A stretch of DNA of 64,000 nt from Candidatus Omnitrophota bacterium (GCA_020429915.1 JAGQKV010000022.1:1-64000), one strand, 5' to 3'; positions 43,970-53,328 are shown, numbered from the stretch's first letter. Program-made: numbers and translations. The notes: generated by a model from the sequence alone, not told the origin.

Positions 43970-45067
43970 ATGAAATATCTTCTTTCCGCGGCGCTCGGCG
44001 CGCTGCTGTTCACACTCGCGGGCTGTCAGACCGTCCCGCGGGACCAGGTTTATTCGGATGACTTCCGCGCGACGTATCTCACCGACGTATGCAAAACCGA
44101 AGACGTGATTTGCGACTGGGACCAGATTTCCCAGGTGGTGAGTTTGAGGACCGATACGAAAGAAGCGACTACCTTGATCGACAGCAATCTGGTCCTTATC
44201 GGCGAAGAACAGATCCAGCTGGATGAACCCTTGCGGCTGAAACGCGGACGCATCATCACCACGGATGAGTTCCGGCGGAAGGTCATCGGCGAACTCAAAA
44301 AGGACGCGCCGACCCTGGTGGAAAAGGTGCAAACCGTGCTGATTCCCAAACCCAAGCCGGCTGAACCGGTGATCACCGGAAACTTTCGCGTCCGCAAGCT
44401 GCGCGAGGTGATTCTCGACGCGGGGCACGGCGGCAAAGATCCCGGCGCAATCGGGTACGCCAAATCCCAGGAAAAAGATATCGTGCTCGATATTACCAAT
44501 CGTTTGGCACGGATCCTGGAGGATAGCGGTATCAAGGTCCACATGACCCGCAAAGACGATACCTTTATCAGTCTGCAGGAACGTTCGGCCATTGCCAGTA
44601 AGACCAAGGCCGACGCCTTCGTTAGTATTCACGCCAACGCGTCCAAACAACGCGGCGTGTCCGGGGTAGAGGTATTTTCCCTGCGGAATCTGACACCGAC
44701 CGAGATGAACGATATCAAGCGCACCAAGAACCGCAGGATTATGATGGACCATCTCGTCGCCAGCCGCAACGATCCCAATCTCGACGCGCTGGTCGATGAA
44801 ATGATGTTTGCGCACAAGCAGGGGGAGTCCTTTCAGCTGGCCCAACGCATCGGCGAGGACATGGCCCGTTCCCTGAAGATCCGTATGCGCGGGACCAAGA
44901 CTGCCGGGTTCTACGTGCTGCGTAATACGCTGATTCCAGCCGTTCTTGTGGAAGTCGGATTTGTCACGAACCCGAAGGAAGAACGTTTGCTGCAATCGAG
45001 TCGCTACCGCGAAAAGATCGCCCGCAGTATAGCCAATTCGTTGATCGATTATTCCAAGGGAAAGTAA
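43970..45067 (+). CDS. N-acetylmuramoyl-L-alanine amidase (Amidase_3, AmiC-type lipoprotein)
   Basis: 365 residues. The lipoprotein signal ends in LAGC. The catalytic domain begins REVILDAGHGGKDPG (Zn His), with Glu in SQEKDIVL, the second His in VSIHANAS and the catalytic Glu in LVEVGFVTN. It cuts the amide between MurNAc and the stem peptide in the periplasm for cell separation. The alpha insertion that blocks the active site in EnvC/NlpD-regulated amidases may correspond to the region around DPNLDALVDEMMF. Confidence 0.92.
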   Translation: MKYLLSAALGALLFTLAGCQTVPRDQVYSDDFRATYLTDVCKTEDVICDWDQISQVVSLRTDTKEATTLIDSNLVLIGEEQIQLDEPLRLKRGRIITTDEFRRKVIGELKKDAPTLVEKVQTVLIPKPKPAEPVITGNFRVRKLREVILDAGHGGKDPGAIGYAKSQEKDIVLDITNRLARILEDSGIKVHMTRKDDTFISLQERSAIASKTKADAFVSIHANASKQRGVSGVEVFSLRNLTPTEMNDIKRTKNRRIMMDHLVASRNDPNLDALVDEMMFAHKQGESFQLAQRIGEDMARSLKIRMRGTKTAGFYVLRNTLIPAVLVEVGFVTNPKEERLLQSSRYREKIARSIANSLIDYSKGK

Positions 45068-45073
45068 CCGGGC

Positions 45074-45883
45074 ATGGACAGGAATTCGGCGGTGGGGGTC
45101 TTCGATTCGGGTTTGGGCGGTCTCACCGTGGTCAAAGAGATGTTGCGGCTGCTGCCCAAAGAACGGATCGTTTACTTCGGTGACACGGCCCGCGTCCCTT
45201 ACGGGACCAAGTCGCGCTCGGCGATCGTCCGCTTTTCACGCGAAAATACGGAATTGCTGCTCAGCCGTGACGTCAAGATGGTGGTGGTGGCCTGCAATTC
45301 TTCTTCAAGCTACGCGATTCCCGTATTGAAAAAGCACTATCCGGTTCCGGTGCTGGGTGTGATCGAGCCGGGGGCGCGGAAAGCGGCCGCCGTGACCCGG
45401 AACAACCGCATCGGCGTCATCGCGACCGCGGCCACGATAAACAGTGGACAATACACGCGAAATATCCTTAAATATAACCCCGACGCGCAGGTGATCAGCC
45501 AGCCTTGCGCCTTGTTCGTGCCGCTGGTTGAGGAGGGGTGGCTGGATACTGCCGCGACCCGGCAGATTGCGCTGGAATATCTGGCGCCTTTAAAAGAGGC
45601 CGGCGTCGATACGGTGATTCTGGGCTGCACGCACTATCCGCTGCTGCGGGAGGTGATTCAGCGGACTATGGGAACGCAGGTCACCCTGGTTGATTCGGCG
45701 ACCGAGATCGCGGTGCGGGTCCGTGAGCTGCTGGGTCGTTCGGATATGTTGCGCGTGCGGGGCCGTGCGGTCCCGCGGTTTTATGTCAGTGATAAACCGC
45801 AGGAATTCGGACGCATCGCCAAGAATTTTCTCGGCCGGGAATTGAAGGCCGCCAAAATCACACAAGGAACGGGACATGTTTGA
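45074..45883 (+). CDS. murI: Glutamate racemase
   Basis: 269 residues. Both catalytic cysteines are in place: VVACNSSSS and ILGCTHYPLL. FDSGLGGLTV and YFGDTARVPYG are family hallmarks. It makes D-glutamate for peptidoglycan in the cytoplasm. It starts six bases after the amidase and overlaps queD by eight bases. Confidence 0.97.
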   Translation: MDRNSAVGVFDSGLGGLTVVKEMLRLLPKERIVYFGDTARVPYGTKSRSAIVRFSRENTELLLSRDVKMVVVACNSSSSYAIPVLKKHYPVPVLGVIEPGARKAAAVTRNNRIGVIATAATINSGQYTRNILKYNPDAQVISQPCALFVPLVEEGWLDTAATRQIALEYLAPLKEAGVDTVILGCTHYPLLREVIQRTMGTQVTLVDSATEIAVRVRELLGRSDMLRVRGRAVPRFYVSDKPQEFGRIAKNFLGRELKAAKITQGTGHV

Positions 45884-46238
45884 GCTATCGATTAAAGGCG
45901 ACATCGCCTCGGCACATTTTTTACGCGGTTATCCGGGCAAGTGCAAGGATATGCACGGCCATACCTGGAAAGTGGAGGTATTTCTGGCGGCGAATGAGCT
46001 GAATGAGCTGGGCATGGTCGAGGACTTCGCGATCCTTAAGCGCAAATTCAAGGATTACCTCGCGGAACTCGATCACAAATGTCTGAATGATCTCGCGTAT
46101 TTTCAGGCCGTCAATCCGACGGCGGAGAACATCGCGAAGTATATCTACGAGGGCTTCGCGCCGCTCGTCGCCCCCTTGGAGTTGAAGCGCGTCCAGATTT
46201 GGGAATCGGATATGGCAAGCGCGATCTATTACGGTTAA
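45876..46238 (+). CDS. queD: 6-carboxy-tetrahydropterin synthase
   Basis: 120 residues. The zinc ligands are His in SAHFLRG and two His in DMHGHTW. A catalytic Cys is in GKCKDMHGH and a Glu near the end in IWESD. QueD converts dihydroneopterin triphosphate to 6-carboxytetrahydropterin, the first dedicated step to preQ0. It overlaps murI and begins the queuosine gene set. Confidence 0.95.
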   Translation: MFELSIKGDIASAHFLRGYPGKCKDMHGHTWKVEVFLAANELNELGMVEDFAILKRKFKDYLAELDHKCLNDLAYFQAVNPTAENIAKYIYEGFAPLVAPLELKRVQIWESDMASAIYYG

Positions 46239-46358
46239 CGCCTGCTTAGGAAGCGGGAAGGGATCGAGTTATTATTTATTGGATGAAACGATCGAAGTGA
46301 TCAAGCAACGGGCGGACCGCACCTGCTTCGTACTTTTTACCCGCTAATTTTTTGTCTC

Positions 46359-47027
46359 ATGAAGAAAGCAATTGTCCTCTTATCCGGTGGCCTCGACTCG
46401 GCCACCATACTTTATATGGCCAAGGCGGACGGCTTCAGGCCGCACGGTTTGATCTTTGATTACGGACAGCGCCATAACAAGGAAATCGACCACGCACGCC
46501 GCATCGCACGGGCGGCCAAGTGCGCTTACGAAGTCGTGACCTTCAGCCTGCCATGGCAGGGCTCGTCGTTGCTGGACAAACGCAAGAAACTGCCGGTCCG
46601 CAAGACCATTAAGCCGACGGAAATCCCGTCGACTTACGTGCCGGCGCGGAACATCATCTTTTTGAGCTTCGCGATGTCCTATGCCGAGGCGGTCAAGGCC
46701 GATGCCGTCTATATCGGCGCGAATGCCATCGACTATTCCGGTTATCCCGACTGCCGGCCGGATTTTATGCGCGCGTATGAATCCGCGGCACGCAAAGGCA
46801 TGAAGGCCGGCGTGCAGGGCCGTTCCATCAAGATCCACGCACCGCTGATCAAAATGACCAAGGCGGACATTATCCGTGCCGGCATCGAGCTCGGGGTTCC
46901 GTACCAGCACACCTGGTCTTGTTACCGCGGCTTGAAACGGCCATGCGGGATATGCGACAGCTGTGTGCTACGTGCCAAGGGATTTGCCGCGGCCGGTTAC
47001 GCCGATCCTGCTCTGGAGGCGTCATGA
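46359..47027 (+). CDS. queC: 7-cyano-7-deazaguanine (preQ0) synthase
   Basis: 222 residues. The ATP-pyrophosphatase loop SGGLDSAT is near the start. The C-terminal zinc site has four Cys in WSCYRG and RPCGICDSC. It makes preQ0 from 7-carboxy-7-deazaguanine with ammonia and ATP. The 120-base gap before it holds no riboswitch that I can recognise. Its stop overlaps the queE start (ATGA). Confidence 0.97.
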   Translation: MKKAIVLLSGGLDSATILYMAKADGFRPHGLIFDYGQRHNKEIDHARRIARAAKCAYEVVTFSLPWQGSSLLDKRKKLPVRKTIKPTEIPSTYVPARNIIFLSFAMSYAEAVKADAVYIGANAIDYSGYPDCRPDFMRAYESAARKGMKAGVQGRSIKIHAPLIKMTKADIIRAGIELGVPYQHTWSCYRGLKRPCGICDSCVLRAKGFAAAGYADPALEAS

Positions 47028-47713
47028 CGGCCAACATTATCGAGATATTTCAGTCGATCCAGGGCGAGGGAAAGTATGCCGGTATCAACCAGGTCTTTGT
47101 ACGGTTTTTTGAATGCAACATGCACTGCCATTGGTGCGATACCCCGCATTCCATCGGTGATACCACACGACGCTTTCGGGAAGTCGCGCTGGAAGAATTG
47201 ACTGCGGAAATCAAGGCCGCCTGGCCGGGGAGCCATTCGGTCACCCTGACCGGTGGCGAACCGCTCTTGCAGGCGGAAGCCTTGCAGACCCTGATTCCGG
47301 AACTGCGTGCCGCCGGGATGCCTGTGCATCTGGAGACCAACGGCATTCTGCCCGATGAGCTGGCCAAGGTGATCGACGGCGTGGACGTGGTCGCCATGGA
47401 CATCAAAATGCCCAGCTCCACGCGGTGCCGTCCGTACTGGGACGAACACCGGAAGTTTCTGAAGGTCGCGTGCCGGCGGGAGGTCTTTGTCAAGACGGTG
47501 ATTACCCGCGACACCGACGCCGAGGATCTTCGGCACACCATCGAACTGATCGCGGCGGTCGATCCGGGCATATTGTTGATTCTGCAACCGAATACCTTCG
47601 AACTCGGGCAGGGTGTCATGGAGACCTGCCGCCAATTCTATTTAACGGCCAACCAACGCCTGGACAACGTGCGGGTGCTGCCGCAATTGCACAAAATGAT
47701 GAAAGTCCGCTAG
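47024..47713 (+). CDS. queE: 7-carboxy-7-deazaguanine synthase (radical SAM)
   Basis: 229 residues from the ATG at 47024; the longer in-frame start lies inside queC. The radical-SAM cluster motif is CNMHCHWC (CxxxCxxC), then TGGEPLLQ for SAM binding. SIQGEGKYAG is the typical QueE N-terminus. It rearranges 6-carboxytetrahydropterin to 7-carboxy-7-deazaguanine using Mg2+. Confidence 0.96.
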   Translation: MTANIIEIFQSIQGEGKYAGINQVFVRFFECNMHCHWCDTPHSIGDTTRRFREVALEELTAEIKAAWPGSHSVTLTGGEPLLQAEALQTLIPELRAAGMPVHLETNGILPDELAKVIDGVDVVAMDIKMPSSTRCRPYWDEHRKFLKVACRREVFVKTVITRDTDAEDLRHTIELIAAVDPGILLILQPNTFELGQGVMETCRQFYLTANQRLDNVRVLPQLHKMMKVR

Positions 47714-47736
47714 CGTCCGCAAGACAGGAGGAAGAG

Positions 47737-48141
47737 ATGACCGAGGAAAGTTCATACGAAAATTTACAGGAAGACGTCCGCGCGCTGAAACTGCCCGAGA
47801 TCGAGGTGTGGGAAAACAAGTACGCGGACCGCGATTATTCCGTTGAATTGGAGATCCCCGAGTTTACCTGCATTTGTCCCAAGACCGGTCTGCCGGATTT
47901 TGCGACGATTTATATCACCTACGGACCGGACCGGACCTGCGTCGAGTTGAAGTCGTTCAAATTGTATCTCGTGGCCTATCGTAATGTCGGGATCTTTCAC
48001 GAGCATCTGGTCAACCGGTTGCTCGATGATTTTGTGGCCGCGTGTCAACCGCGCTGGGCGAAGATCAGCGTGGTGATGAACCCGCGCGGTGGAATCGGGA
48101 CGACCGTGGAAGCCGAATTTCAATCACCCCCCGAAAAGTAA
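47737..48141 (+). CDS. queF: NADPH-dependent preQ0 reductase
   Basis: 134 residues from the ATG at 47737 after AGGAGGAAGAG. The catalytic Cys is in CICPKTGLPDFA, and ELKSFKLYLVAYRN with FHEH is the substrate/NADPH-binding QueF motif. The length fits the short, single-domain YkvM type. It reduces preQ0 to preQ1, the base inserted in tRNA by Tgt, which is not in this window. Confidence 0.95.
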   Translation: MTEESSYENLQEDVRALKLPEIEVWENKYADRDYSVELEIPEFTCICPKTGLPDFATIYITYGPDRTCVELKSFKLYLVAYRNVGIFHEHLVNRLLDDFVAACQPRWAKISVVMNPRGGIGTTVEAEFQSPPEK

Positions 48142-48150
48142 GGAGATGCC

Positions 48151-48861
48151 ATGCCCCGCAGCGAAGACCGCCAAAACGATCAACTGCGTACTGTAAAAGT
48201 CACCAAGGATTATATCTGTCACCCCGCCGGGTCATGCCTCATCGAATTCGGTCAAACCAAGGTAATCTGCTCGGCCAGCGTCGAAGAAGACGTGCCGCCT
48301 TTTCTACGTAATTCAGGCGCGGGCTGGGTCACCGCCGAGTACGGCATGTTGCCGTGCGCGACGAACACGCGCAACCGCCGGGACAAGACCATGACGGCCG
48401 GACGCACCCTGGAGATCCAGCGCCTGATCGGCCGCAGCCTGCGGGCAGTGGTCGACCGCAGCAAGCTCGGCGAGCGCACGGTCAAGGTCGACTGCGACGT
48501 CATCCAGGCCGACGGCGGCACCCGCACCGCGGCGATCACGGGTGGTTACATCGCCTTGGCGTTGGCCATTGAGAAGATGCTCCAACAAGGCGTGCTCGAT
48601 TACAGTCCGCTGACCGATCAGGTGGCGGCGATCAGCGTCGGGATGTTTAACAATCAGCCGGTCCTGGATCTTAATTATGAGGAAGATTCCAACGCGCAGA
48701 TGGATATGAACGTGGTCATGATGGGTAACGGAGATTTTGTCGAAGTCCAGGGAACCGCCGAGGGAAAACCTTTCAACAAACAACAGCTCGATGATCTCTT
48801 GGATCTGGCCAAGGTCGGGATCGAAGAGTTGTTAACGATCCAAAAGAATTGTTTGGTGTAG
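48151..48861 (+). CDS. rph: Ribonuclease PH
   Basis: 236 residues, normal length. [29 protein letters not shown] and [20 protein letters not shown] are the family hallmarks, including the phosphate-binding Arg residues. It trims tRNA 3' ends by phosphorolysis. It lies nine bases after queF and overlaps nothing; rdgB follows at once, a common pair. Confidence 0.97.
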   Translation: MPRSEDRQNDQLRTVKVTKDYICHPAGSCLIEFGQTKVICSASVEEDVPPFLRNSGAGWVTAEYGMLPCATNTRNRRDKTMTAGRTLEIQRLIGRSLRAVVDRSKLGERTVKVDCDVIQADGGTRTAAITGGYIALALAIEKMLQQGVLDYSPLTDQVAAISVGMFNNQPVLDLNYEEDSNAQMDMNVVMMGNGDFVEVQGTAEGKPFNKQQLDDLLDLAKVGIEELLTIQKNCLV

Positions 48862-48863
48862 CG

Positions 48864-49472
48864 ATGGCTGAAGAACTGGTGGTGGCGACGAAGAATCAGG
48901 GAAAATTACGCGAGATTCGCGGCTTGCTGGCCGGTCTGGATGTGACCGTTACTTCGTTGGCCGACTATGCCGATGCCCCGGACATCGTGGAAGACGGCGA
49001 TTCGTTCCGGGCCAACGCGCTGATCAAGGCCCGCCTCATCGCCGCGCACACAGGCAAGCTGACGATGGGTGAAGATTCCGGACTGGAAGTGGAGGCCCTC
49101 GACAACCGGCCGGGTATCTATTCTGCCCGCTTCGCGGGAGAACAGTGTGATGACGAAGACAACAACCGCAAACTGCTTGAAGAACTCCGCGGAATTCCCG
49201 AAGAACGGCGCGGCGCGCGCTACCGTTGCTGCATCGCCCTGGTCAAGAGGGAGGACATCATCGCGGAGGTCAGCGGCCAGTGCGCGGGGCGGATCAGTAC
49301 CGAGGCACGCGGGACCAACGGGTTCGGTTATGATCCGTACTTTTTGATCCCCGAATACGGCAAAACCTTCGGCGAGCTCGACCCGTCCGTCAAGGCCCGG
49401 ATCAGTCACCGGGCCAATGCCCTCAGGGCCCTGCAGGAGGTTTTGCAGGAGTATTTCCCGGCCGCGAAATAG
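48864..49472 (+). CDS. rdgB: XTP/dITP diphosphatase (RdgB/HAM1)
   Basis: 202 residues from the ATG at 48864, right after the rph stop. Hallmarks: VVATKNQGKLREI, DSGLEVEALDNRPGIYSARF and GTNGFGYDPYF. It removes deaminated purine nucleotides (XTP, dITP, ITP) before they enter nucleic acids. Last gene of the run; a new promoter follows within 11 bases of its stop. Confidence 0.97.
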   Translation: MAEELVVATKNQGKLREIRGLLAGLDVTVTSLADYADAPDIVEDGDSFRANALIKARLIAAHTGKLTMGEDSGLEVEALDNRPGIYSARFAGEQCDDEDNNRKLLEELRGIPEERRGARYRCCIALVKREDIIAEVSGQCAGRISTEARGTNGFGYDPYFLIPEYGKTFGELDPSVKARISHRANALRALQEVLQEYFPAAK

Positions 49473-49482
49473 GCGCTATTAT

Positions 49483-49511
49483 TTGACAGATTAAGAATAA
49501 TATCGTAAAAT
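49483..49511 (+). promoter_or_regulatory. Promoter of leader 1 and PAS-LuxR gene
   Basis: TTGACA (49483-49488), a 17-base spacer and TAAAAT (49506-49511). Transcription should start near 49518, a few bases before the first leader hairpin. Confidence 0.85.
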
Positions 49512-49525
49512 TGTCCCAACTACGA

Positions 49526-49602
49526 GGGTGGCAAGGCAGTCGCCCGCAACGGAGCAAAGATGCCCGATCAACCGTTTCAGACGGTTCGTCGGGCTTTTTT
49601 TT
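49526..49602 (+). ncRNA. Leader 1: ANTAR-type two-hexaloop antiterminator with terminator
   Basis: P1: GGGTGGC (49526-49532), loop AAGGCA, GTCGCCC (49539-49545). P2: CGG-a-GC (49550-49555, bulged A), loop AAAGAT (49556-49561), GCCCG (49562-49566). Both loops are six bases with A at 1 and G at 4, the ANTAR recognition pattern. The intrinsic terminator (49562-49594: GCCCGA / TCGGGC and AACCGT / ACGGTT, then eight T) starts with the very GCCCG that forms P2, so P2 and the terminator exclude each other. Confidence 0.75.
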
Positions 49603-49613
49603 GGGAGCGCAGG

Positions 49614-50435
49614 GTGAACATAAACTATACCGGTGACGAGTACTTACGCGATTTTTTCGAGAACGCCCCGATCGGCTTTCACGTATTCGGACCGGACCAG
49701 ATCATCATCGATATCAACGCCACCGAGCTCAATATTATCGGTTACGAGCGGGAGGAGGTGGTGGGCAAAAAGGCATGGCCGGACCTGATTGTCCCCGAAC
49801 AACGCCCGCGATTTGAGCGGCACTGGAAGGACATCAACACCAACGGTCTGGTGACCAATCTCCAGTACACCGTGGTCCGCAAGAACGGCGAGCGGATTCC
49901 GGTCCTGTTGAACGCCTCGGCCCGGTTCAGCCCGGAAGGCCGGCTGCTGCATACCCGGGGCAGCATCGTGGATATCACCAAGCTGAAGAAACTGGAGGAA
50001 TACCTGCGGGAAAGTCAGCTGATCATGCGTAAGAATCTGCAGTCGTTGGAACAGAGCAAGGACATGATGGAGAAGGAGAATACGCATCTGCGCGAAAGCT
50101 ACAGCGGCAGCATCAAACAACGGATACTCCCGCTGGTCGAACGGATCAAGCGCCGTGACAGCACGTTGAAAAAGCGGATAGTGAACATCCTGGAAAATTA
50201 TATGGCCGACCTGACCGGCACCATGCTCACCAAGCTCTACAATCCCAAGTTCGGGCTCTCCGACCGCGAAATCGAGATTTGTCTACTGGTGGAGAGCGGC
50301 CTGACCACACGCGAGATCTCCGAACTGTTGTGCACTTCTGTGCGGACGGTCGACAATCACCGCAACCACATACGCAAGAAGCTGGGAATATCCAAACAGG
50401 GCGTTGATTTGGGGCTTTACCTGAAATCCATGTAG
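49614..50435 (+). CDS. PAS domain - LuxR-type HTH regulator
   Basis: 273 residues from the GTG at 49614, after GGGAGCGCAGG. The upstream ATG at 49560 lies inside the leader hairpins and terminator, so it is not used. Order: PAS domain (about 5-130, FFENAPIGFHVFGPD, TNLQYTVVRKNGERIPVLL), coiled coil (145-200), LuxR/NarL-type HTH at the end (LSDREIEICLLVESGLTTRE, TVDNHRNHIRKKLG). It has no ANTAR domain, so it is not the antiterminator itself. Its place next to nirB suggests control of nitrogen genes. Confidence 0.88.
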   Translation: MNINYTGDEYLRDFFENAPIGFHVFGPDQIIIDINATELNIIGYEREEVVGKKAWPDLIVPEQRPRFERHWKDINTNGLVTNLQYTVVRKNGERIPVLLNASARFSPEGRLLHTRGSIVDITKLKKLEEYLRESQLIMRKNLQSLEQSKDMMEKENTHLRESYSGSIKQRILPLVERIKRRDSTLKKRIVNILENYMADLTGTMLTKLYNPKFGLSDREIEICLLVESGLTTREISELLCTSVRTVDNHRNHIRKKLGISKQGVDLGLYLKSM

Positions 50436-50453
50436 TGCCTACGGAAATGGGTA

Positions 50454-50481
50454 TTGACGATTTCGGTTACCAAGCTATACT
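50454..50481 (+). promoter_or_regulatory. Promoter of leader 2
   Basis: TTGACG (50454-50459), a 16-base spacer and TATACT (50476-50481), in the 342-base gap between the regulator and nirB. Confidence 0.75.
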
Positions 50482-50496
50482 GGAGACAAGTTGATG

Positions 50497-50590
50497 GACA
50501 ACAACGGCGTTGTCGGTCAATGTTTCAGAGTCGAAAGCAAGGGCAACGTCAGTCCAATTTCCCGTCCGCGGGTGAATTGGGCTTTTTTTT
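50497..50590 (+). ncRNA. Leader 2: ANTAR-type hairpin pair with terminator
   Basis: P1: GACAAC (50497-50502), loop AACGGC, GTTGTC (50509-50514), a perfect six-base stem. P2: TG-TTTC (50521-50526), loop AGAGTC, GAAA-g-CA (50533-50539, bulged G). Both loops have A1 and G4. A terminator follows: CCAATTTCCC / GGGTGAATTGG (50554-50580) and eight T (50583-50590). Here P2 does not overlap the terminator arm, unlike leader 1. Confidence 0.65.
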
Positions 50591-50608
50591 AGACATCTGC
50601 GGGGCTGT

Positions 50609-50637
50609 TATATTTTGGAATCATAAATAGTTCCAAA
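50609..50637 (+). promoter_or_regulatory. Possible third promoter with inverted-repeat operator
   Basis: An extended -10 (TGT-TATATT, -10 at 50609-50614) has no good -35. An inverted repeat TTTGGAA-N10-TTCCAAA (50614-50637) covers the likely start point and could bind a regulator such as the PAS-LuxR protein. Confidence 0.45.
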
Positions 50638-50660
50638 TATTAGCCTTATGGAGATTTCCC

Positions 50661-50754
50661 GGGGGCGGATCAAGATCCGGCCCGGGGTTGCTGTGGACAT
50701 CGAAGTCCCGGAACCAATCATGAGTATTGACGGATTGGGCCGGGGCTTTTTTTT
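50661..50754 (+). ncRNA. Leader 3: second attenuator directly before nirB
   Basis: A hairpin GGAC-ATCGAA-GTCC (50695-50708) again has a six-base loop with A1 and G4. Its 3' arm overlaps the start of an intrinsic terminator: CCCGG and CCAATC (50707-50719) pair with GGATTGG and CCGGGG (50732-50745), then eight T (50747-50754). The upstream hairpin (GGCGGAT-CAAG-ATCCGGCC, around 50664-50682) does not show an A1-G4 hexaloop, so the pair is incomplete. The nirB ribosome binding site follows at once. Confidence 0.6.
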
Positions 50755-50777
50755 GGACAAACGGAGGGAAGGGCAAC

Positions 50778-53273
50778 ATGAAGAAATTGGTCGTCATCGG
50801 CAACGGAATGGCAGGGGCTAGGGTGGTCGAGGAAATCCTCGCCCGCGATGCGCAGGCGTTTGAGATTGTGATGTTCGGTGCGGAACCGTACGGCAACTAC
50901 AACCGAATACTGCTGAGCAACATTCTTAACCAAACTCAGCAGCCCGCGGAAATCTTCATGAATACATTGTCTTGGTACCAGGAAAATAACATCCGGCTGC
51001 ATGCCGGTGTCAAAGCCGTTGAAATTGATCGCAAAAACAAGAAGGTGGCCGGTATCCGGCTGTCCAAAGAGGATGCCCCGTACGGAACAAAAATTGTCAA
51101 TACAGCGAGCGCGGAAATCATTGAAGAAGATTATGACTATGTCATCCTGGCCACAGGTTCGCGCCCGTTTGTTCCTCCGTTCGCGGGTGCGGACCTGCCC
51201 GGGGTGTTCGTCTTCCGGACCATCGATGACTGTGACGGCATTGCCGCATACGCCAAGAATTGCCGCAAGGCCGCGGTCATCGGCGGCGGTCTTTTAGGAT
51301 TGGAAGCGGCCCGCGGATTGATGACACACGATGTCGAGGTGACCGTCATCGAGGCCGGACCGCAGCTCATGCAGATGCAGCTCGACTCCGAGTCCGGAGA
51401 CATATTAAGACGCACCATGGAAGGGATGGGTGTGCGTGTCCTGACCGGCAGCCTGACGGCTCAGATCACCGAACGTGACGGAAAGGTCGGCGGTTTGTTG
51501 TTCAAGGACGGCAGCGCGTTGGAAACGGATATGGTGGTAATCAGCGCCGGCATCCGGCCGATTACGGAAATCGCGCAGGTAAGCCACATCGACGTCAATC
51601 GCGGTATCGTGTGCGACGATCAGATGCGCACCAGCGATCCGGAGATTTTTGCCGTGGGCGAATGCGTGGAGCACCGCGAAAAACTATACGGTCTGGTGGA
51701 GCCGATCTGGGAACAGGCACGCGTGTTGGCGGACGTCATCACCGAAAAGAATCCGGACGCCGCGTATGAAGGTTCCCGGACCGGGACAAAGCTCAAGGTG
51801 ATGGGAGTGGAACTGGTCTCCATGGGACAGACAGATCCGGATCAGCCGGACGACGAGGTTCTGGTTTACCGCAATCCCAATCGCGGGATTTACAAGAAAC
51901 TGCTGGTCCGCGACGAGAGGATCCTGGGGGCAATCCTCCTGGGTGACGCGGAATTCTCCGATACTTTGATGCAATTTTTTATGAACGAAAAGGAACTGCC
52001 GGAAAACCGCAGCGAAGTCCTCTTCGCCTCGGTGGAAGGGACCACGCTGCTGGCCGCGGCGGACCTTCCGGACGGCGCTCAGATATGCAACTGCAACGGT
52101 GTGTGCAAAAAGACGATCGTCGACTGTATCGAAAACGACGGCGCCACCAGCGTGGCCGCGGTCGGCGCCAAGACCAAGGCCGGCAAGGGATGCGGATCGT
52201 GCCGCGGATTGATCGCGCAGCTGATCGAGTCTGCCGTCGGTGAAGTTCAGTACGATGCTTCCGAACACTATTATGTTCCGGGCGTGCCGTTGGAAAAATC
52301 CCAACTGATCCGCGAGATCCGCGACCGAAAAATCAAATCGGTCAGCGAGGTATTTGCGCAACTGTGCGGCGGCCGGGAACATGTCGACAGCAAGGTCGGT
52401 CTGGCCTCCCTGTTGAAGACCGTGTGGCCGAAAGAATATGAGGATGAGCGCGACGCGCGCTTTATCAATGACCGGGTCCACGCCAATATTCAGAAGGACG
52501 GCACGTTCTCGGTGGTGCCGCGGATCTACGGTGGCGTCACCTCGGCTGAAGATTTGCTGCGCATCGCCAACGCCGCGGTCAAATACAATGTCAAGATGGT
52601 GAAGTTTACCGGCGGACAGCGCATCGATCTGCTCGGCGTAAAGAAGGAAGACCTGCCGGGTATATGGAAGGATATCGGTATCCCCAGCGGACATGCCTAC
52701 ACCAAGGCCTTCCGAACATGCAAGAGTTGCGTCGGTACGGATTTCTGCCGTTTCGGCCTGGGCGACTCGATATCCTTGTCGCAAAAGATCGAAATTCGCT
52801 ATCAGGGGATGGAATGCCCGCACAAGGTCAAGATGGCCGTGACCGGCTGTCCGCGCAACTGCGCCGAGGCGTACGTCAAAGACGTCGGGGTGGTCGCGAT
52901 CGAGGGGGACCGGTGGGAACTCTACATCGGCGGCGCCGCCGGCAGTATCATCCGCAAGGGCGATCTGATGTGTACCGTCGACGACGAAGTGGCCGTCATC
53001 AAGTACGTGGACCGCTTCTTGCAATACTACCGGGAACACGCGAAATATTTGGAACGGACGTACGGTTTTGTCGAGCGTATCGGCGTTGATGTTTTAAAAG
53101 GGATTTTGATCGAAGATTCACTCGGCATCTGTGCGCAATTGGAAGAACGGATGCAGGAGGCGGTCGAGGCGTACCGTGACCCGTGGGCGGAAGCCGACGT
53201 TCCGGCGTACATTAATCAATTTCAGGGCCCGCAACTGGTGGAAGTGGTTCGCGAGGTCAACAATAACGGCTAG
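50778..53273 (+). CDS. nirB: NAD(P)H-dependent nitrite reductase, large subunit
   Basis: 831 residues from the ATG at 50778 after ACGGAGGGAAGGG; longer in-frame starts lie in the leader terminator. The N-terminal FAD/NAD(P)H reductase has [14 protein letters not shown] and [16 protein letters not shown]-like [2Fe-2S] domain has CNCNGVC and GKGCGSC (near 440-480). The C-terminal siroheme/[4Fe-4S] half has CVGTDFC and GCPRNC. It reduces nitrite to ammonium in the cytoplasm. Normal length. First gene of the nitrate assimilation run. Confidence 0.96.
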   Translation: MKKLVVIGNGMAGARVVEEILARDAQAFEIVMFGAEPYGNYNRILLSNILNQTQQPAEIFMNTLSWYQENNIRLHAGVKAVEIDRKNKKVAGIRLSKEDAPYGTKIVNTASAEIIEEDYDYVILATGSRPFVPPFAGADLPGVFVFRTIDDCDGIAAYAKNCRKAAVIGGGLLGLEAARGLMTHDVEVTVIEAGPQLMQMQLDSESGDILRRTMEGMGVRVLTGSLTAQITERDGKVGGLLFKDGSALETDMVVISAGIRPITEIAQVSHIDVNRGIVCDDQMRTSDPEIFAVGECVEHREKLYGLVEPIWEQARVLADVITEKNPDAAYEGSRTGTKLKVMGVELVSMGQTDPDQPDDEVLVYRNPNRGIYKKLLVRDERILGAILLGDAEFSDTLMQFFMNEKELPENRSEVLFASVEGTTLLAAADLPDGAQICNCNGVCKKTIVDCIENDGATSVAAVGAKTKAGKGCGSCRGLIAQLIESAVGEVQYDASEHYYVPGVPLEKSQLIREIRDRKIKSVSEVFAQLCGGREHVDSKVGLASLLKTVWPKEYEDERDARFINDRVHANIQKDGTFSVVPRIYGGVTSAEDLLRIANAAVKYNVKMVKFTGGQRIDLLGVKKEDLPGIWKDIGIPSGHAYTKAFRTCKSCVGTDFCRFGLGDSISLSQKIEIRYQGMECPHKVKMAVTGCPRNCAEAYVKDVGVVAIEGDRWELYIGGAAGSIIRKGDLMCTVDDEVAVIKYVDRFLQYYREHAKYLERTYGFVERIGVDVLKGILIEDSLGICAQLEERMQEAVEAYRDPWAEADVPAYINQFQGPQLVEVVREVNNNG

Positions 53274-53328
53274 CGCCGGCTGATGACCGGCGAAGATCTT
53301 GCCGGCGGACGGGCGAAAGGAGAACACT

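Noticed and set aside
46239..46358. preQ1 riboswitch or small gene before queC
   Set aside because: No preQ1-I/II/III pattern was found. A short open frame ending near 46347 has no start codon or ribosome binding site.
49560..49613. ATG at 49560 as the start of the PAS-LuxR gene
   Set aside because: It would place the leader hairpins and the terminator T-run inside the coding region; the GTG at 49614 has a ribosome binding site and starts right at the PAS domain.
50727..50777. Upstream in-frame start of nirB
   Set aside because: It lies in the terminator hairpin. The ATG at 50778 has the ribosome binding site and directly begins the FAD-binding motif.
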